From contig CAJXZG010000022.1 in assembly GCA_913063265.1 (NCBI GenBank), positions 1-59,314 of the forward strand: 59,314 nucleotides of DNA, written 5' to 3'. Positions 31,001 through 40,037 of the stretch are shown here, piece by piece (position 1 is the first letter of the stretch; the number at the start of each line of letters is the position of its first letter). A model generated the notes under the pieces. It saw nothing but the letters and a program-made list of their open reading frames with translations. It had not been told where the DNA came from and did no database searches. Position numbers and translations under genes: made by a program. The DNA is from an uncultured Prolixibacteraceae bacterium. Its GTDB lineage: Bacteria > Bacteroidota > Bacteroidia > Bacteroidales > Prolixibacteraceae.

Positions 31001-32320
31001 TTACACTTTTGGCAATTTCCAGGGAGAACGATAAACTGGAGTGATATATTCATTTGCTTCCTTATTGTTGGTAAATTTGTTTTTGGCATCATCCCATTCC
31101 AAAACTGTTTCGCCAATTCGTGCTGAAATATTGGCGATATGAACATGCACTGCTGCAGCTCTTCCAACTTCAGGTGGACATGTTGTTTTCTCCCTGGTTT
31201 TAATACATTCAAGAAAATTATCAACATGTTCTCTGTGTGATTCATGGCCATCATCAAAAGTAATTTCTTCAACTTTTGGAGCTTGTTTCTTTCCGTCCCA
31301 CTCCGGGGATAAATGGTATTTATGGCGGTCGGCAACCAAAGTTGCATTTTCGCCAATAAACTGAACTCCATATGCAGAATCATAGGGGCCCTGCTGGATT
31401 CCTGCAGTTAAATCATAATTAATCACATAGTCCTTTTTGGGATAGATTACATTCATTGTATCAAAGGTTTCCCTGTCCATTTTTCTTTTTGAGAGATTGG
31501 ATGCATAAGTAATTACTTTTTCCGGAGCTTCAACCAAATTGGTTGCCCATAATCCCATATCTATTAAATGTACTCCCCAATCACTCATCAGTCCACCGCC
31601 ATAATCCCAGAAATGGCGCCAGCTACCATGAAACCGGTTGGGATTGAATGGTCTTTCAGGAGCGGGTCCCAACCAGAAATCATAATCCACACCGGCAGGA
31701 ACAGGTCCGTCTTCCTTAGGGCTGGCTCCCAGTCCATAATTAAAGGTGGCCCAGATTTTTACTTTTCTTAATGTTCCTATTTCCCCACCTTTTATAAGGT
31801 TCATACAGTCATTAAAAACTTTTGAATCGCGTTGTTGTTGTCCGACCTGAACCACACTATTATAGCGGTTTGCAGCTTTCACCATTATATTGCATTCGCC
31901 AATTGTGTTCGCCATTGGTTTTTCGACATACACATCTTTTCCGGCCGAACATGCTTCTACCATTTGTAAACAGTGCCAATGATCAGGTGTGCCAATTATT
32001 ACTGCATCGATATCCTTTCTTTCAAGAACCTTACGATAATCACCAATAATTTCAGGATTTTGTTTGTAATCTTTTTTAACAATATCCTGCTTTTCTTTCG
32101 ATACATTTTGGTCAACATCGCAAAGCGCCACGCAATTTACAATCCCGGTATCGAGATGGTGCTTCAAAATACCAAATCCCATATTTCTGCAACCTATCAA
32201 AGCAACATTCACCTTGTCGCTGGGTGCAGGATTTGATGACCATACTTTTGAAGGGATAATTGTTGATGCAGATAAAGCAACTGCTGAGTTTTTGAGAAAA
32301 CTTCTTCTTGATGGAATCAT
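31001..32320 (-). CDS. Tat-exported Gfo/Idh/MocA family oxidoreductase (operon gene 1)
   Basis: 439 residues from the ATG at 32320, directly before the Tat motif SRRSFLK; an upstream ATG at 32353 would add 11 basic residues. After the signal, VALIGCRNMG is the nucleotide-binding loop, VIIGTPDHWH and YVEKPMANT (catalytic EKP Lys) follow, and HFWDYGGGLMSDWGVHLID is the substrate side typical of the large exported Bacteroidota group. These enzymes carry NAD(P) tightly, fold in the cytoplasm and are exported with it, like glucose-fructose oxidoreductase. Likely sugar oxidation or epimerisation in the periplasm. First gene of the GH26/GH43 operon. Confidence 0.9.
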   Translation of the reverse strand: MIPSRRSFLKNSAVALSASTIIPSKVWSSNPAPSDKVNVALIGCRNMGFGILKHHLDTGIVNCVALCDVDQNVSKEKQDIVKKDYKQNPEIIGDYRKVLERKDIDAVIIGTPDHWHCLQMVEACSAGKDVYVEKPMANTIGECNIMVKAANRYNSVVQVGQQQRDSKVFNDCMNLIKGGEIGTLRKVKIWATFNYGLGASPKEDGPVPAGVDYDFWLGPAPERPFNPNRFHGSWRHFWDYGGGLMSDWGVHLIDMGLWATNLVEAPEKVITYASNLSKRKMDRETFDTMNVIYPKKDYVINYDLTAGIQQGPYDSAYGVQFIGENATLVADRHKYHLSPEWDGKKQAPKVEEITFDDGHESHREHVDNFLECIKTREKTTCPPEVGRAAAVHVHIANISARIGETVLEWDDAKNKFTNNKEANEYITPVYRSPWKLPKV

Positions 32321-32478
32321 AATTAGTTTTTTTGTTGGTTTATTGAAGTGCAATTTACAAAATTCAATTGCAAAAAAAGGTTTGAAGAAAAAGAATATTG
32401 TGGTTTATTTGTCTGAATATATTATAGATGTTTAATATCTTGGTATTTATTTTAATATGAAAAATTGATATATCAACT

Positions 32479-32913
32479 ATGTGCAAAAAAGTAAAAATTG
32501 AAAGACAGTTTGAAGTTAACAGTGAGATATTGTGGAAAGCCTTAACAGATAAAGATGAAATGAAAAAGTGGTACTTTGAAGTGGAGAATTTTATCCCGGA
32601 AGTAGGTTTTAAATTTCAGTTTTGGGGTGAGTCGGAAACCAGAAAATACCTTCATTTTTGCACCATTACCGTAGTAGAAGATAGGAAAAGAATTTGTTAT
32701 AGTTGGGAATATGATGGAATTCCGGGGACAACATTGGTTTGTTTTGAGATAACTCCTGTTTCTTTAAATTCTTCTGAATTACTTATTGTACATTCCGGCT
32801 TTGAAACTTTCCCTCCTGAATATGAAGAACTTTCTGTAGAAAGTTTTGAAAAAGGCTGGAGTGGAATTTTAGATACCTCTCTAAAAAACTACTTAACCCA
32901 AAAGAAACAGTAA
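32479..32913 (+). CDS. SRPBCC (AHSA1-type START-like) domain protein
   Basis: 144 residues. The pattern IERQFEVNSEILWKALTDKDEMKKWYF, a central GFKFQFWGE strand and the closing helix FEKGWSGILDTSLKNYL match the Aha1-C-terminal-like SRPBCC family, which forms a hydrophobic pocket for small ligands. The specific ligand and role are unknown. The TAA stop directly abuts, without overlap, the stop of the convergent HU-SPOR gene, so the two transcripts must overlap at their 3' ends; no terminator is seen between them. Confidence 0.88.
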   Translation: MCKKVKIERQFEVNSEILWKALTDKDEMKKWYFEVENFIPEVGFKFQFWGESETRKYLHFCTITVVEDRKRICYSWEYDGIPGTTLVCFEITPVSLNSSELLIVHSGFETFPPEYEELSVESFEKGWSGILDTSLKNYLTQKKQ

Positions 32914-34005
32914 TTATTTTACTTTATACACCCAAAGTTTCCAGTCAGGCTTTGTTTTAAAATAGCTATTTAACGATTTATTTGCTTCTTCTTCTGTCTC
33001 AAATTCTTCAATTCCTACAAGAATCAGCCGACCGGTTTTCCCAACAACAAAACTTTCGACTCCTTCTTTTTTTAACTCCTGCATGTACTCTTTTACATTT
33101 TCTTCTTCTTCAAATCCTCCACGTATCAGATAAAATTTTCCAGATTTACCTTGAAAAGCTGTATTGGATTCTTTAGGTTTACTGATTACAGGTTCAGGGA
33201 TTTTTTCAGTTGCCTGAGTATCCTTTTTAACCGTATCTTTTACACTGATTTTCGACTCATTTACAGATTGTTCGTTAACAACGGAAGAAGTATTTTGAGT
33301 AACTTTGGTTTCCGGTGTTTCCGGTTGGTTCATAATTATGTAATATACTCCAATCATAATTGGAATTAAAATTAACAGATACCAATACCATGCAAATTTT
33401 TTCTTTTCTTCTTCATCTTCTTCAATTGCTGGCGCAGGCTGAAACTCAGGAAGCCTAAAACTTTCAGCGGATGAATTTTGCTTTTCTTTCTCGTTTTTGT
33501 TTTCAGAAGATTCTGATTTAACTGAACCAACTATGGGTTTTGCATCTTCCTTTTCAATTACAGCTGATTTTACATCAGCAGATTCTGAAATGTTCTCTTT
33601 TTTTGAAACAGGCTCAAATCCAAAAGAATCGATAAGCAGGTTATTTTCTTCGATTGGTTGAAAAACAATTTCATTTTTTTCATTATAAGAAAGATTACCA
33701 ATATTTTCTAAAGTAACAGTGTTTCCTTTGTCCAGCTCGTAAAACATATTTTCACGAGCTTTTTCAATTCTTTTAAGTGCATTTTTTTGAGAAATTTTTG
33801 CACTTCTTGCAATAATTTCTACCAAAAGGCCATCATTATTTTTTATCTTATTGGTAAAAGTGATTTCTTTTGCAGGAGGTTTAATCTGGCTTTCACCTAT
33901 TTCTGCTGGTTTATAGGTGGAAACAAATGCTCCAAATCCAGGTATTATTACCGTTTCATTTTCCAGTAATAAACTATGAATAAAATTACTCAGGTTTAAA
34001 ATCAT
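32914..34005 (-). CDS. HU-CCDC81 and SPOR domain membrane protein
   Basis: 363 residues from the ATG at 34005 (an ATG at 34032 would add nine). Residues 1-60 and about 62-135 are two CCDC81-like HU folds (VIIPGFGAFVS, SQKNALKRIEKARENM, VTLENIGNLSY). A charged linker leads to one membrane helix (about 195-215, WYWYLLILIPIMIGVYYI), then a disordered Lys/Glu/Ser-rich stretch and a C-terminal SPOR domain (about 290-363, KFYLIRGGF...WKLWVYKV). SPOR domains bind denuded peptidoglycan at the division site; the HU part sits in the cytoplasm, so the protein could link chromosome or cytoplasmic partners to septal wall. Bacteroidota-specific architecture. Confidence 0.9.
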   Translation of the reverse strand: MILNLSNFIHSLLLENETVIIPGFGAFVSTYKPAEIGESQIKPPAKEITFTNKIKNNDGLLVEIIARSAKISQKNALKRIEKARENMFYELDKGNTVTLENIGNLSYNEKNEIVFQPIEENNLLIDSFGFEPVSKKENISESADVKSAVIEKEDAKPIVGSVKSESSENKNEKEKQNSSAESFRLPEFQPAPAIEEDEEEKKKFAWYWYLLILIPIMIGVYYIIMNQPETPETKVTQNTSSVVNEQSVNESKISVKDTVKKDTQATEKIPEPVISKPKESNTAFQGKSGKFYLIRGGFEEEENVKEYMQELKKEGVESFVVGKTGRLILVGIEEFETEEEANKSLNSYFKTKPDWKLWVYKVK

Positions 34006-34543
34006 AAGATTAAAATATTGTAATGAAAACAAAGCTTAATTCCCGCCGAAAATACAAATATTAGCAGGTAAAAACAAGATTCTCAAAAAGCCGACATAAA
34101 TTTCAATTTTGAATATAATAGTTTCACTTCTTACAAAGTCAAGAAAGTGTTGGTGTATCCAAGTGTTTTTCAGTTTTAAAAAATGATAAGTAAATAAAGT
34201 ATTTGCGCTAAATAAAAGTATTGTGGATTTTAGAATTCTTTTTATAATGGACAAGAACCTTAATAATGATTTTAAAAAGCTATTTTTCAGCAATCTTTTA
34301 AAAATTTATAATTTATCATAATTTGCTATGTCATATATCACTTTTAGTTCATAAATTGTACTTTTTAAAACTCTAAACTGGATGATTAATTAAGTTTTCT
34401 GATAGTTCTATTTTGAAACATTTTGTTTTAAATTAAGAAATTGAAATATAAGGCACAGAATTTAAGTATCAGTAATTCAGGTTTATGATAGTATTGGTAT
34501 AATTTTGGCAATACAAAAAATTGTAATTTAAATTTGAAAAAAT
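34006..34543. other. Long AT-rich divergent intergenic region upstream of the nucleotide-sugar genes
   Basis: 538 bases between the divergent HU-SPOR gene and ugd. It is very AT-rich with many short A and T tracts, and carries one good -7 box for ugd at 34500-34507. A minus-strand 85-codon frame (34036-34293) looks like a chance product of AT-rich DNA. No terminator or known leader RNA was recognised; it may hold regulation of the exopolysaccharide genes. Confidence 0.5.
34500..34507 (+). promoter_or_regulatory. ugd: Predicted -7 box of ugd
   Basis: TAATTTTG fits TAnnTTTG and would give a leader of about 30 bases. No clear TTG is present at the usual -33 distance. Confidence 0.5.
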
Positions 34544-35881
34544 ATGAAAATTTCAGTCGTTGGAACAGGTTATGTAGGTTTGGTTTCGGGAACATGTTTT
34601 GCTGAAACCGGAGTTGACGTAGTTTGTGTAGACATTGATCAAAGTAAAATTGACAAACTTAATAATGGGCAAATTCCGATTTATGAACCCGGATTAAAAG
34701 ACATTTATCTTAGAAATGTAGAGAAGGGAAGATTAACTTTCACCACGGATATCAAATCGAGTCTTGAAGATTCTGATGCCATTTTTATTGCTGTAGGAAC
34801 TCCACCGGATGAGGATGGAAGTGCTGATTTAAAATATGTTATAAATGTAGCGCGTGAAGTTGGAAGGTATTTGGATCATTATATGGTTGTTGTGACAAAA
34901 AGTACAGTTCCTGTTGGAACATCCTCAAAAGTAAAAAAAGCTATTCAGGAGGAATTGGAATTAAGAGGGGCTGACATTCCATTTGATGTAGCCTCAAATC
35001 CTGAGTTTCTGAAAGAAGGAAATGCTGTGGAAGATTTTTTAAAGCCCGACAGAATTGTGGTTGGAACTGAATCTCCTAAAGCCGAAAAAGTGATGAAAAG
35101 GTTATATAAACCATTTCTGTTAAATGGTCACCCTATAATATTTATGGATATTCTGTCTTCCGAAATGACAAAGTATACAGCAAATGCGATGCTTGCCACA
35201 AAGATCAGCTTTATGAATGATATTGCTAATTTATGTGAGATAGTAGGAGCTGATGTTAATTTTGTTAGAAAAGGAATAGGCTCCGATAACCGTATCGGTA
35301 ATAAATTTATTTACCCGGGAACAGGTTATGGAGGTTCATGTTTTCCAAAAGACGTGCAGGCTTTAATTCGTACCGCTGATGAAAACCAATATTCACTTGA
35401 TATTCTAAAAGCAGTAGAAGCCGTCAATTACAGACAGAAATCGGTACTTTTCAGTAAAATAAAAAATCATTTTAAGGGTGATTTGAAAGGGAAAAAATTT
35501 GGTTTGTGGGGATTGGCTTTTAAACCAAAAACTGATGACATGCGTGAAGCACCGGCCTTGGTAATTATTGAACACCTTTTAAAGGCAGGTGCTCAGGTGG
35601 TTGCTTATGATCCGGTTGCCATGGAAGAAGCTAAAAGGATATTGGGAGATAAAATAACTTTTGCAAAAGATGAATATGAAGCTTGTATTGATGTGGATGC
35701 GTTAATTGTTGTAACAGAATGGTCCGAATTCAGAATTCCTAACTTTAAGGTGTTAAAAAAACTATTGAAAAATCATGTCATTTTTGATGGTCGGAATATT
35801 TATGATCCGGAAGAAATGAAAGAACTGGATATTGCTTATCACAGTATTGGACGTAAAAGTATATTGAATAACGGAGTATGA
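34544..35881 (+). CDS. ugd: UDP-glucose 6-dehydrogenase
   Basis: 445 residues. Rossmann start [32 protein letters not shown] in the linker, [14 protein letters not shown], and the catalytic Cys266 in [12 protein letters not shown]; the C-terminal domain has [15 protein letters not shown] and VTEWSEFR. The enzyme oxidises UDP-glucose twice with NAD+ to UDP-glucuronate. The next gene, overlapping by four bases as ATGA, decarboxylates that product to UDP-xylose, so the two are a coupled biosynthetic step feeding capsule or exopolysaccharide. Confidence 0.96.
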   Translation: MKISVVGTGYVGLVSGTCFAETGVDVVCVDIDQSKIDKLNNGQIPIYEPGLKDIYLRNVEKGRLTFTTDIKSSLEDSDAIFIAVGTPPDEDGSADLKYVINVAREVGRYLDHYMVVVTKSTVPVGTSSKVKKAIQEELELRGADIPFDVASNPEFLKEGNAVEDFLKPDRIVVGTESPKAEKVMKRLYKPFLLNGHPIIFMDILSSEMTKYTANAMLATKISFMNDIANLCEIVGADVNFVRKGIGSDNRIGNKFIYPGTGYGGSCFPKDVQALIRTADENQYSLDILKAVEAVNYRQKSVLFSKIKNHFKGDLKGKKFGLWGLAFKPKTDDMREAPALVIIEHLLKAGAQVVAYDPVAMEEAKRILGDKITFAKDEYEACIDVDALIVVTEWSEFRIPNFKVLKKLLKNHVIFDGRNIYDPEEMKELDIAYHSIGRKSILNNGV

Positions 35882-36819
35882 AACGAATTCTTGTTACCGG
35901 GGGTGCCGGTTTTGTAGGTTCTCATCTTTGTGAAAGATTGTTGAACGATGGGAATGAAGTAATTTGCCTGGATAATTTTTTTACAGGTAAAAAAAGAAAA
36001 GTAATTCATTTACTTGATAATCATTATTTCGAAATGGTAAGGCATGATGTAACTCAACCGTATTATATCGAGGTGGATGAAATTTACAATCTTGCATGTC
36101 CTGCTTCACCGGTCCATTATCAGTACAATCCAATAAAAACAATAAAAACTTCAGTAATGGGTGCCGTTAATATGTTGGGACTGGCAAAACGAATTAAGGC
36201 AAAAATATTGCAGGCCTCAACCAGCGAAGTTTATGGTGACCCGGCAATTCATCCGCAAACTGAAGATTACTGGGGAAATGTAAATCCTATTGGGATACGC
36301 TCTTGTTACGATGAAGGGAAAAGATGCGCAGAATCACTGTTTGTAAATTATCATACGCAAAACAATGTAAGAATTAAAATCATCAGAATTTTTAATACTT
36401 ACGGGCCACGAATGGAACCTGATGATGGGCGTGTGGTATCCAATTTTATTGTTCAGGCCCTCCAAAATAAGGATATTACTATTTTTGGTGATGGTAAACA
36501 AACAAGAAGTTTTCAATATGTTGACGACCTTGTTGAAGGAATGACCCGTATGATGAATACCTCTGATGATTTTACAGGTCCTGTGAATATTGGTAATCCG
36601 GGTGAATTTACAATGTTGGAACTTGCACAAAATATAGTTGAAATTACGGGTTCTAAATCTAAAATAATTTATTTGCCTTTACCAAAAGATGATCCAACTC
36701 AAAGACAACCAGATATAACATTGGCAAAAGAAAGACTTGGCGGTTGGGAACCTCAAATTCCTTTGCGGGAAGGATTGGTAAAAACAATAGAATACTTCGA
36801 CAATCTTTTAAAAGAGTAA
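35878..36819 (+). CDS. UDP-glucuronate decarboxylase (UDP-xylose synthase type)
   Basis: 313 residues, extended short-chain dehydrogenase. [10 protein letters not shown] binds [11 protein letters not shown], Tyr144 and Lys148 (CYDEGKR) form the active site, and the block [13 protein letters not shown] with [10 protein letters not shown] is typical of UXS rather than UDP-glucose epimerases. It converts UDP-glucuronate to UDP-xylose. Coupled to ugd by ATGA overlap, which fits the pathway order. Some relatives are annotated dTDP-glucose dehydratases, but the UXS blocks and ugd neighbour argue for decarboxylase. Confidence 0.92.
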   Translation: MKRILVTGGAGFVGSHLCERLLNDGNEVICLDNFFTGKKRKVIHLLDNHYFEMVRHDVTQPYYIEVDEIYNLACPASPVHYQYNPIKTIKTSVMGAVNMLGLAKRIKAKILQASTSEVYGDPAIHPQTEDYWGNVNPIGIRSCYDEGKRCAESLFVNYHTQNNVRIKIIRIFNTYGPRMEPDDGRVVSNFIVQALQNKDITIFGDGKQTRSFQYVDDLVEGMTRMMNTSDDFTGPVNIGNPGEFTMLELAQNIVEITGSKSKIIYLPLPKDDPTQRQPDITLAKERLGGWEPQIPLREGLVKTIEYFDNLLKE

Positions 36820-36935
36820 TTACTTCTTAACCACATAAATTGAAAACTAAAAAATTATTATAACTTTTCTGAAACATACAAAAACAGGAAAGTGCTGAAT
36901 TTAATTATTTACTTTAGCAGGGTAAAAACTATTCG

Positions 36936-37964
36936 ATGAAAAACAAAATATTAGTTACAGGAGGTACAGGTTATATAGGTTCTCATACAGTTGTTGAATT
37001 ACAGGAAACAGGTTACGACGTTGTAATTGTTGATAATCTTTCCAATTCAGGGATTGATGTATTGGATAATATAAAAAAAATTACCGGGATAAAACCTGAG
37101 TTTGAAAAATTCGATTTGGCAGATCAGAGAAAAACTGATGAGTTTTTTGGCAGGCATAAGGACATAAAGGCAATTATTCATTTTGCAGCTTCAAAAGCAG
37201 TTGGCGAATCGGTTGAAAAACCTTTATTGTATTACAGAAATAACCTGGTATCCTTGATGAATATTCTCGAATGTCATATAAAATATAATATTCCGAATAT
37301 TGTTTTTTCTTCATCTTGCACTGTTTATGGTCAACCCGATCAATTGCCTGTTACAGAAAAAACACCACGCAAAGATGCAGAATCTCCGTATGGCAATACA
37401 AAAAGAGTTAACGAGGATATTTTACAAGATACAATTGCTGCGAATTCAGAAATCAGAGGGATTGCGCTTCGGTATTTTAATCCTATAGGTGCTCATTCAA
37501 GTGCTTTAATCGGGGAGTTGCCGTTGGGTGTTCCTCAGAATTTGGTGCCCTTTGTAACTCAAACGGCTGCAGGCATTCGAGAGCAATTGAGTGTTTTTGG
37601 TGATGACTATAATACACGTGACGGATCAGCAATAAGAGATTATATAAATGTAGTTGATTTGGCAAAAGCTCATGTTGTTGCAATCGATAGATTGCTTAAA
37701 GGCAAAAATAAATTGAATTACGAAATATTTAACCTTGGCACAGGAGACGGACTATCAGTTTTGGAAATTGTTAAAAGTTTCGAAAAAGCAACCAATATAA
37801 AATTGAATTATAAAATTGTTGGCAGGCGGGCAGGAGATATTGAGCAGATATGGGCCGACACAACTTATGCTAATGAAGAGCTTGGATGGAAAGCTGAAAA
37901 AGAATTGGATGAAACACTTTTATCAGCATGGAACTGGGAGAAAAATATAAGGGGGATTCAATAA
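36936..37964 (+). CDS. galE: UDP-glucose 4-epimerase
   Basis: 342 residues. GGTGYIGSHTVVELQ is the NAD loop; SSSCTVYGQP carries the catalytic Ser, with Tyr152 and Lys156 in PYGNTKR; GDDYNTRDGSAIRDYI and GTGDGLSVLEIV are strong GalE blocks. Interconverts UDP-glucose and UDP-galactose. The 116-base gap from the decarboxylase gene contains a possible weak box TACTTTAG (36910-36917), so it may have its own promoter. It extends the nucleotide-sugar set for exopolysaccharide or lipopolysaccharide. Confidence 0.96.
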   Translation: MKNKILVTGGTGYIGSHTVVELQETGYDVVIVDNLSNSGIDVLDNIKKITGIKPEFEKFDLADQRKTDEFFGRHKDIKAIIHFAASKAVGESVEKPLLYYRNNLVSLMNILECHIKYNIPNIVFSSSCTVYGQPDQLPVTEKTPRKDAESPYGNTKRVNEDILQDTIAANSEIRGIALRYFNPIGAHSSALIGELPLGVPQNLVPFVTQTAAGIREQLSVFGDDYNTRDGSAIRDYINVVDLAKAHVVAIDRLLKGKNKLNYEIFNLGTGDGLSVLEIVKSFEKATNIKLNYKIVGRRAGDIEQIWADTTYANEELGWKAEKELDETLLSAWNWEKNIRGIQ

Positions 37965-38027
37965 ACATTTAATTCCTGATTATGTTAATATTGTATTGAT
38001 TTCTAAACTAATCTTAATTTCATAAAG

Positions 38028-39080
38028 ATGAAAACTATTCTTATTACAGGTGGTGCCGGTTTTATTGGATCACATGTTGTTCGACTTTTTGTAGAAAAGT
38101 ATCCTGAATACAAAATCGTCAACCTTGATAAACTTACCTATGCAGGAAACCTGAACAATTTGAAAGATATTGAAGACAATGCCAATTACGAATTTGTAAA
38201 AGGCGATATTGTTGATGATGACTTCATTCAAAAACTTTTTGAAGAACGCAGGTTTGACGGAGTTATACATTTGGCTGCTGAATCGCATGTGGATAGGTCA
38301 ATTTCAAATCCAACAGAATTTGTTTATACTAATGTTATAGGAACAGTAAATCTTTTAAATGCAGCAAAACACATTTGGAAAGACGACTTTTCTGATAAGT
38401 TATTTTATCACATTTCAACAGATGAGGTTTATGGATCGCTGGGAGAGGAAGGAATGTTTACGGAAGAAACAAGCTACGATCCGCACAGTCCGTATTCGGC
38501 ATCAAAAGCGAGTTCAGATCACTTTGTAAGGGCTTATCTGGATACATTTGGATTGCCAACTGTAATATCAAATTGTTCAAATAATTATGGATCATTTCAA
38601 TTCCCTGAGAAATTAATCCCTTTATTTATTCATAATATTAAAAACAATAAACCTCTGCCTGTTTATGGTAAAGGAGAAAATGTACGCGACTGGTTGTGGG
38701 TTGTTGATCATGCCCGTGCAATAGATGTTATTTTTCATAAGGGTAAAGTAGGAGAAACTTATAATATTGGTGGATTTAATGAATGGACAAATATAGACTT
38801 AATTAAAGTCATGTGTCGCAAAATGGATGAAAAACTGGGTCGGCCAATTGGTGAATCAGAAAAACTGATTACTTATGTAAAAGATCGTGCCGGCCACGAT
38901 TTGCGCTACGCTATTGATGCCACCAAAATAAAACAAGAACTTGGGTGGGAACCATCTTTGCAATTTGAAGAAGGAATTGAAAAAACTATTGATTGGTATC
39001 TTAAAAATACAGAATGGCTTGAAAATGTAACCTCCGGTGATTATCAAAAATACTATGAGGAACAGTATGTTAAGAGATAA
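38028..39080 (+). CDS. rfbB: dTDP-glucose 4,6-dehydratase
   Basis: 350 residues. GGAGFIGSHVVRLFV binds NAD; ISTDEVYGSLGE supplies the catalytic Asp132-Glu133 pair, and Tyr156/Lys160 lie in SPYSASKA; GKGENVRDWLWVVDHARAI and the GGFNEWTN loop are typical. It converts dTDP-glucose to dTDP-4-keto-6-deoxyglucose, the first committed step to dTDP-rhamnose and other deoxysugars. RfbA, C and D are not adjacent, so the remaining steps must be encoded elsewhere. Confidence 0.96.
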   Translation: MKTILITGGAGFIGSHVVRLFVEKYPEYKIVNLDKLTYAGNLNNLKDIEDNANYEFVKGDIVDDDFIQKLFEERRFDGVIHLAAESHVDRSISNPTEFVYTNVIGTVNLLNAAKHIWKDDFSDKLFYHISTDEVYGSLGEEGMFTEETSYDPHSPYSASKASSDHFVRAYLDTFGLPTVISNCSNNYGSFQFPEKLIPLFIHNIKNNKPLPVYGKGENVRDWLWVVDHARAIDVIFHKGKVGETYNIGGFNEWTNIDLIKVMCRKMDEKLGRPIGESEKLITYVKDRAGHDLRYAIDATKIKQELGWEPSLQFEEGIEKTIDWYLKNTEWLENVTSGDYQKYYEEQYVKR

Positions 39081-39191
39081 TCTTAATTCTCTTTTCCTGA
39101 GTCAAATTTCAATTTTAGTATCTTGTATCTTACTCAAATTTAATATTTTGAGAAATAGTTAATATTGAGTTTTTTAAATAGTTTTTTATAC

Positions 39192-39199
39192 TATCTTTG
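39192..39199 (+). promoter_or_regulatory. rpsP: Predicted -7 box of rpsP
   Basis: TATCTTTG is an exact TAnnTTTG match. The start of transcription would be near 39205, giving a leader of about 40 bases. Confidence 0.6.
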
Positions 39200-39246
39200 C
39201 GCCCGCATTTCCTGTCTACTGTTTGGCAGGAACAAAAATTAGAATT

Positions 39247-39846
39247 ATGCCCGTAAAAATGAGATTAGCGCGGCACGGCCGCAAACGTTATGCTTACTAC
39301 CACATTGTGGTAGCAGACAGCAGGGCGCCACGAGATGGCAGGTATATTGAAAGAGTTGGCACTTACAATCCCAACACAAATCCTGCAACGATAGATCTCG
39401 ATTTCGATAAAGCCTACGATTGGCTTGTTAAAGGCGCACAACCTACCGACACCGTAAGAGCAATTTTGTCTTACAAAGGAGTATTGTACAAAAAACACCT
39501 CATGGGTGGTGTTAAAAAAGGAGCATTTGATGAAGCTGAAGCTGAAAGACGCCTTGAAAATTGGCTAACTGAAAAAGAAGCCAAAGTTCAGGCAAAAATC
39601 GATCGCCTTGCAGGTGAAGCTGATGCAGAAATTAAAAAACAGTTAGAGGCTGAAGCTAAAGTCAGAGAAGAAAAAGAAGCTGCAATTGCTGCAAGAAATG
39701 CAGAATTAGCGGCGGAAGCTGAAGCAGCAAAGGCTGAGGCAGAAGCAGCAAAAGCTGCTGAAGAAGCTGAAGCTGAGAGTACAGAAGAAGCTGAAACTCC
39801 AACTGAAGAAGAGGAGACTCCAAAAACTGAAGGTGCTGAATCTTAA
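39247..39846 (+). CDS. rpsP: 30S ribosomal protein S16 with long acidic C-terminal tail
   Basis: 199 residues from the ATG at 39247; a TTG eight codons earlier would add residues that do not belong to S16. [21 protein letters not shown] and [13 protein letters not shown] are the S16 core (about 1-110). The remaining 90 residues are a helical Ala/Glu/Lys-rich tail ([19 protein letters not shown]), as seen in Bacteroidota but absent from E. coli S16. S16 is an early 30S assembly protein. rimM lies about 190 bases downstream beyond a strong terminator, so the usual rpsP-rimM linkage is kept in order but not in one transcript. Confidence 0.95.
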   Translation: MPVKMRLARHGRKRYAYYHIVVADSRAPRDGRYIERVGTYNPNTNPATIDLDFDKAYDWLVKGAQPTDTVRAILSYKGVLYKKHLMGGVKKGAFDEAEAERRLENWLTEKEAKVQAKIDRLAGEADAEIKKQLEAEAKVREEKEAAIAARNAELAAEAEAAKAEAEAAKAAEEAEAESTEEAETPTEEEETPKTEGAES

Positions 39847-39870
39847 TGTAAAGAAATCATCACAAAATAG

Positions 39871-39903
39871 AAAACCATTTGCTGAAAAGCAGATGGTTTT
39901 TTT
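39871..39903 (+). terminator. Strong terminator between rpsP and rimM
   Basis: AAAACCATTTGCT (39871-39883) pairs with AGCAGATGGTTTT (39888-39900), 13 positions with one T-G wobble, around a GAAA loop, followed by more T residues (seven in all). Confidence 0.9.
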
Positions 39904-40024
39904 GTGTCTTCAATAGAATTTTGTGATAAATAGTTTCCTGATTCGAAACTTAAAACTTATACAAATCATTAGTTTTTTCAAACCAAATCAGCTTATCTTT
40001 TTTTAGTTTAAATCTTCAATGCCT

Positions 40025-40032
40025 TATATTTG
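40025..40032 (+). promoter_or_regulatory. rimM: -7 box of rimM immediately before the start codon
   Basis: TATATTTG ends six bases before the ATG at 40038; a TTTA at 40002-40005 lies 19 bases upstream of it. Transcription should start at or very near the ATG, so the message would be leaderless or nearly so. Confidence 0.6.
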
Positions 40033-40037
40033 TGTTA

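Noticed and set aside
19385..32320. Canonical polysaccharide utilisation locus
   Set aside because: No SusC/SusD pair, hybrid two-component system or ECF sigma/anti-sigma pair is present in the window.
34036..34293. 85-codon minus-strand frame in the ugd leader
   Set aside because: Composition (Leu, Ile, Phe, Lys) reflects AT-rich DNA, no motif, no promoter, and it lies between two genes with good starts.
39223..39246. TTG start for S16
   Set aside because: Adds eight residues outside the S16 family; [13 protein letters not shown] at 39247 is the normal start.
40032..40037. GTG start for RimM
   Set aside because: The G of this codon is the last base of the TATATTTG promoter box, so it cannot be in the transcript.
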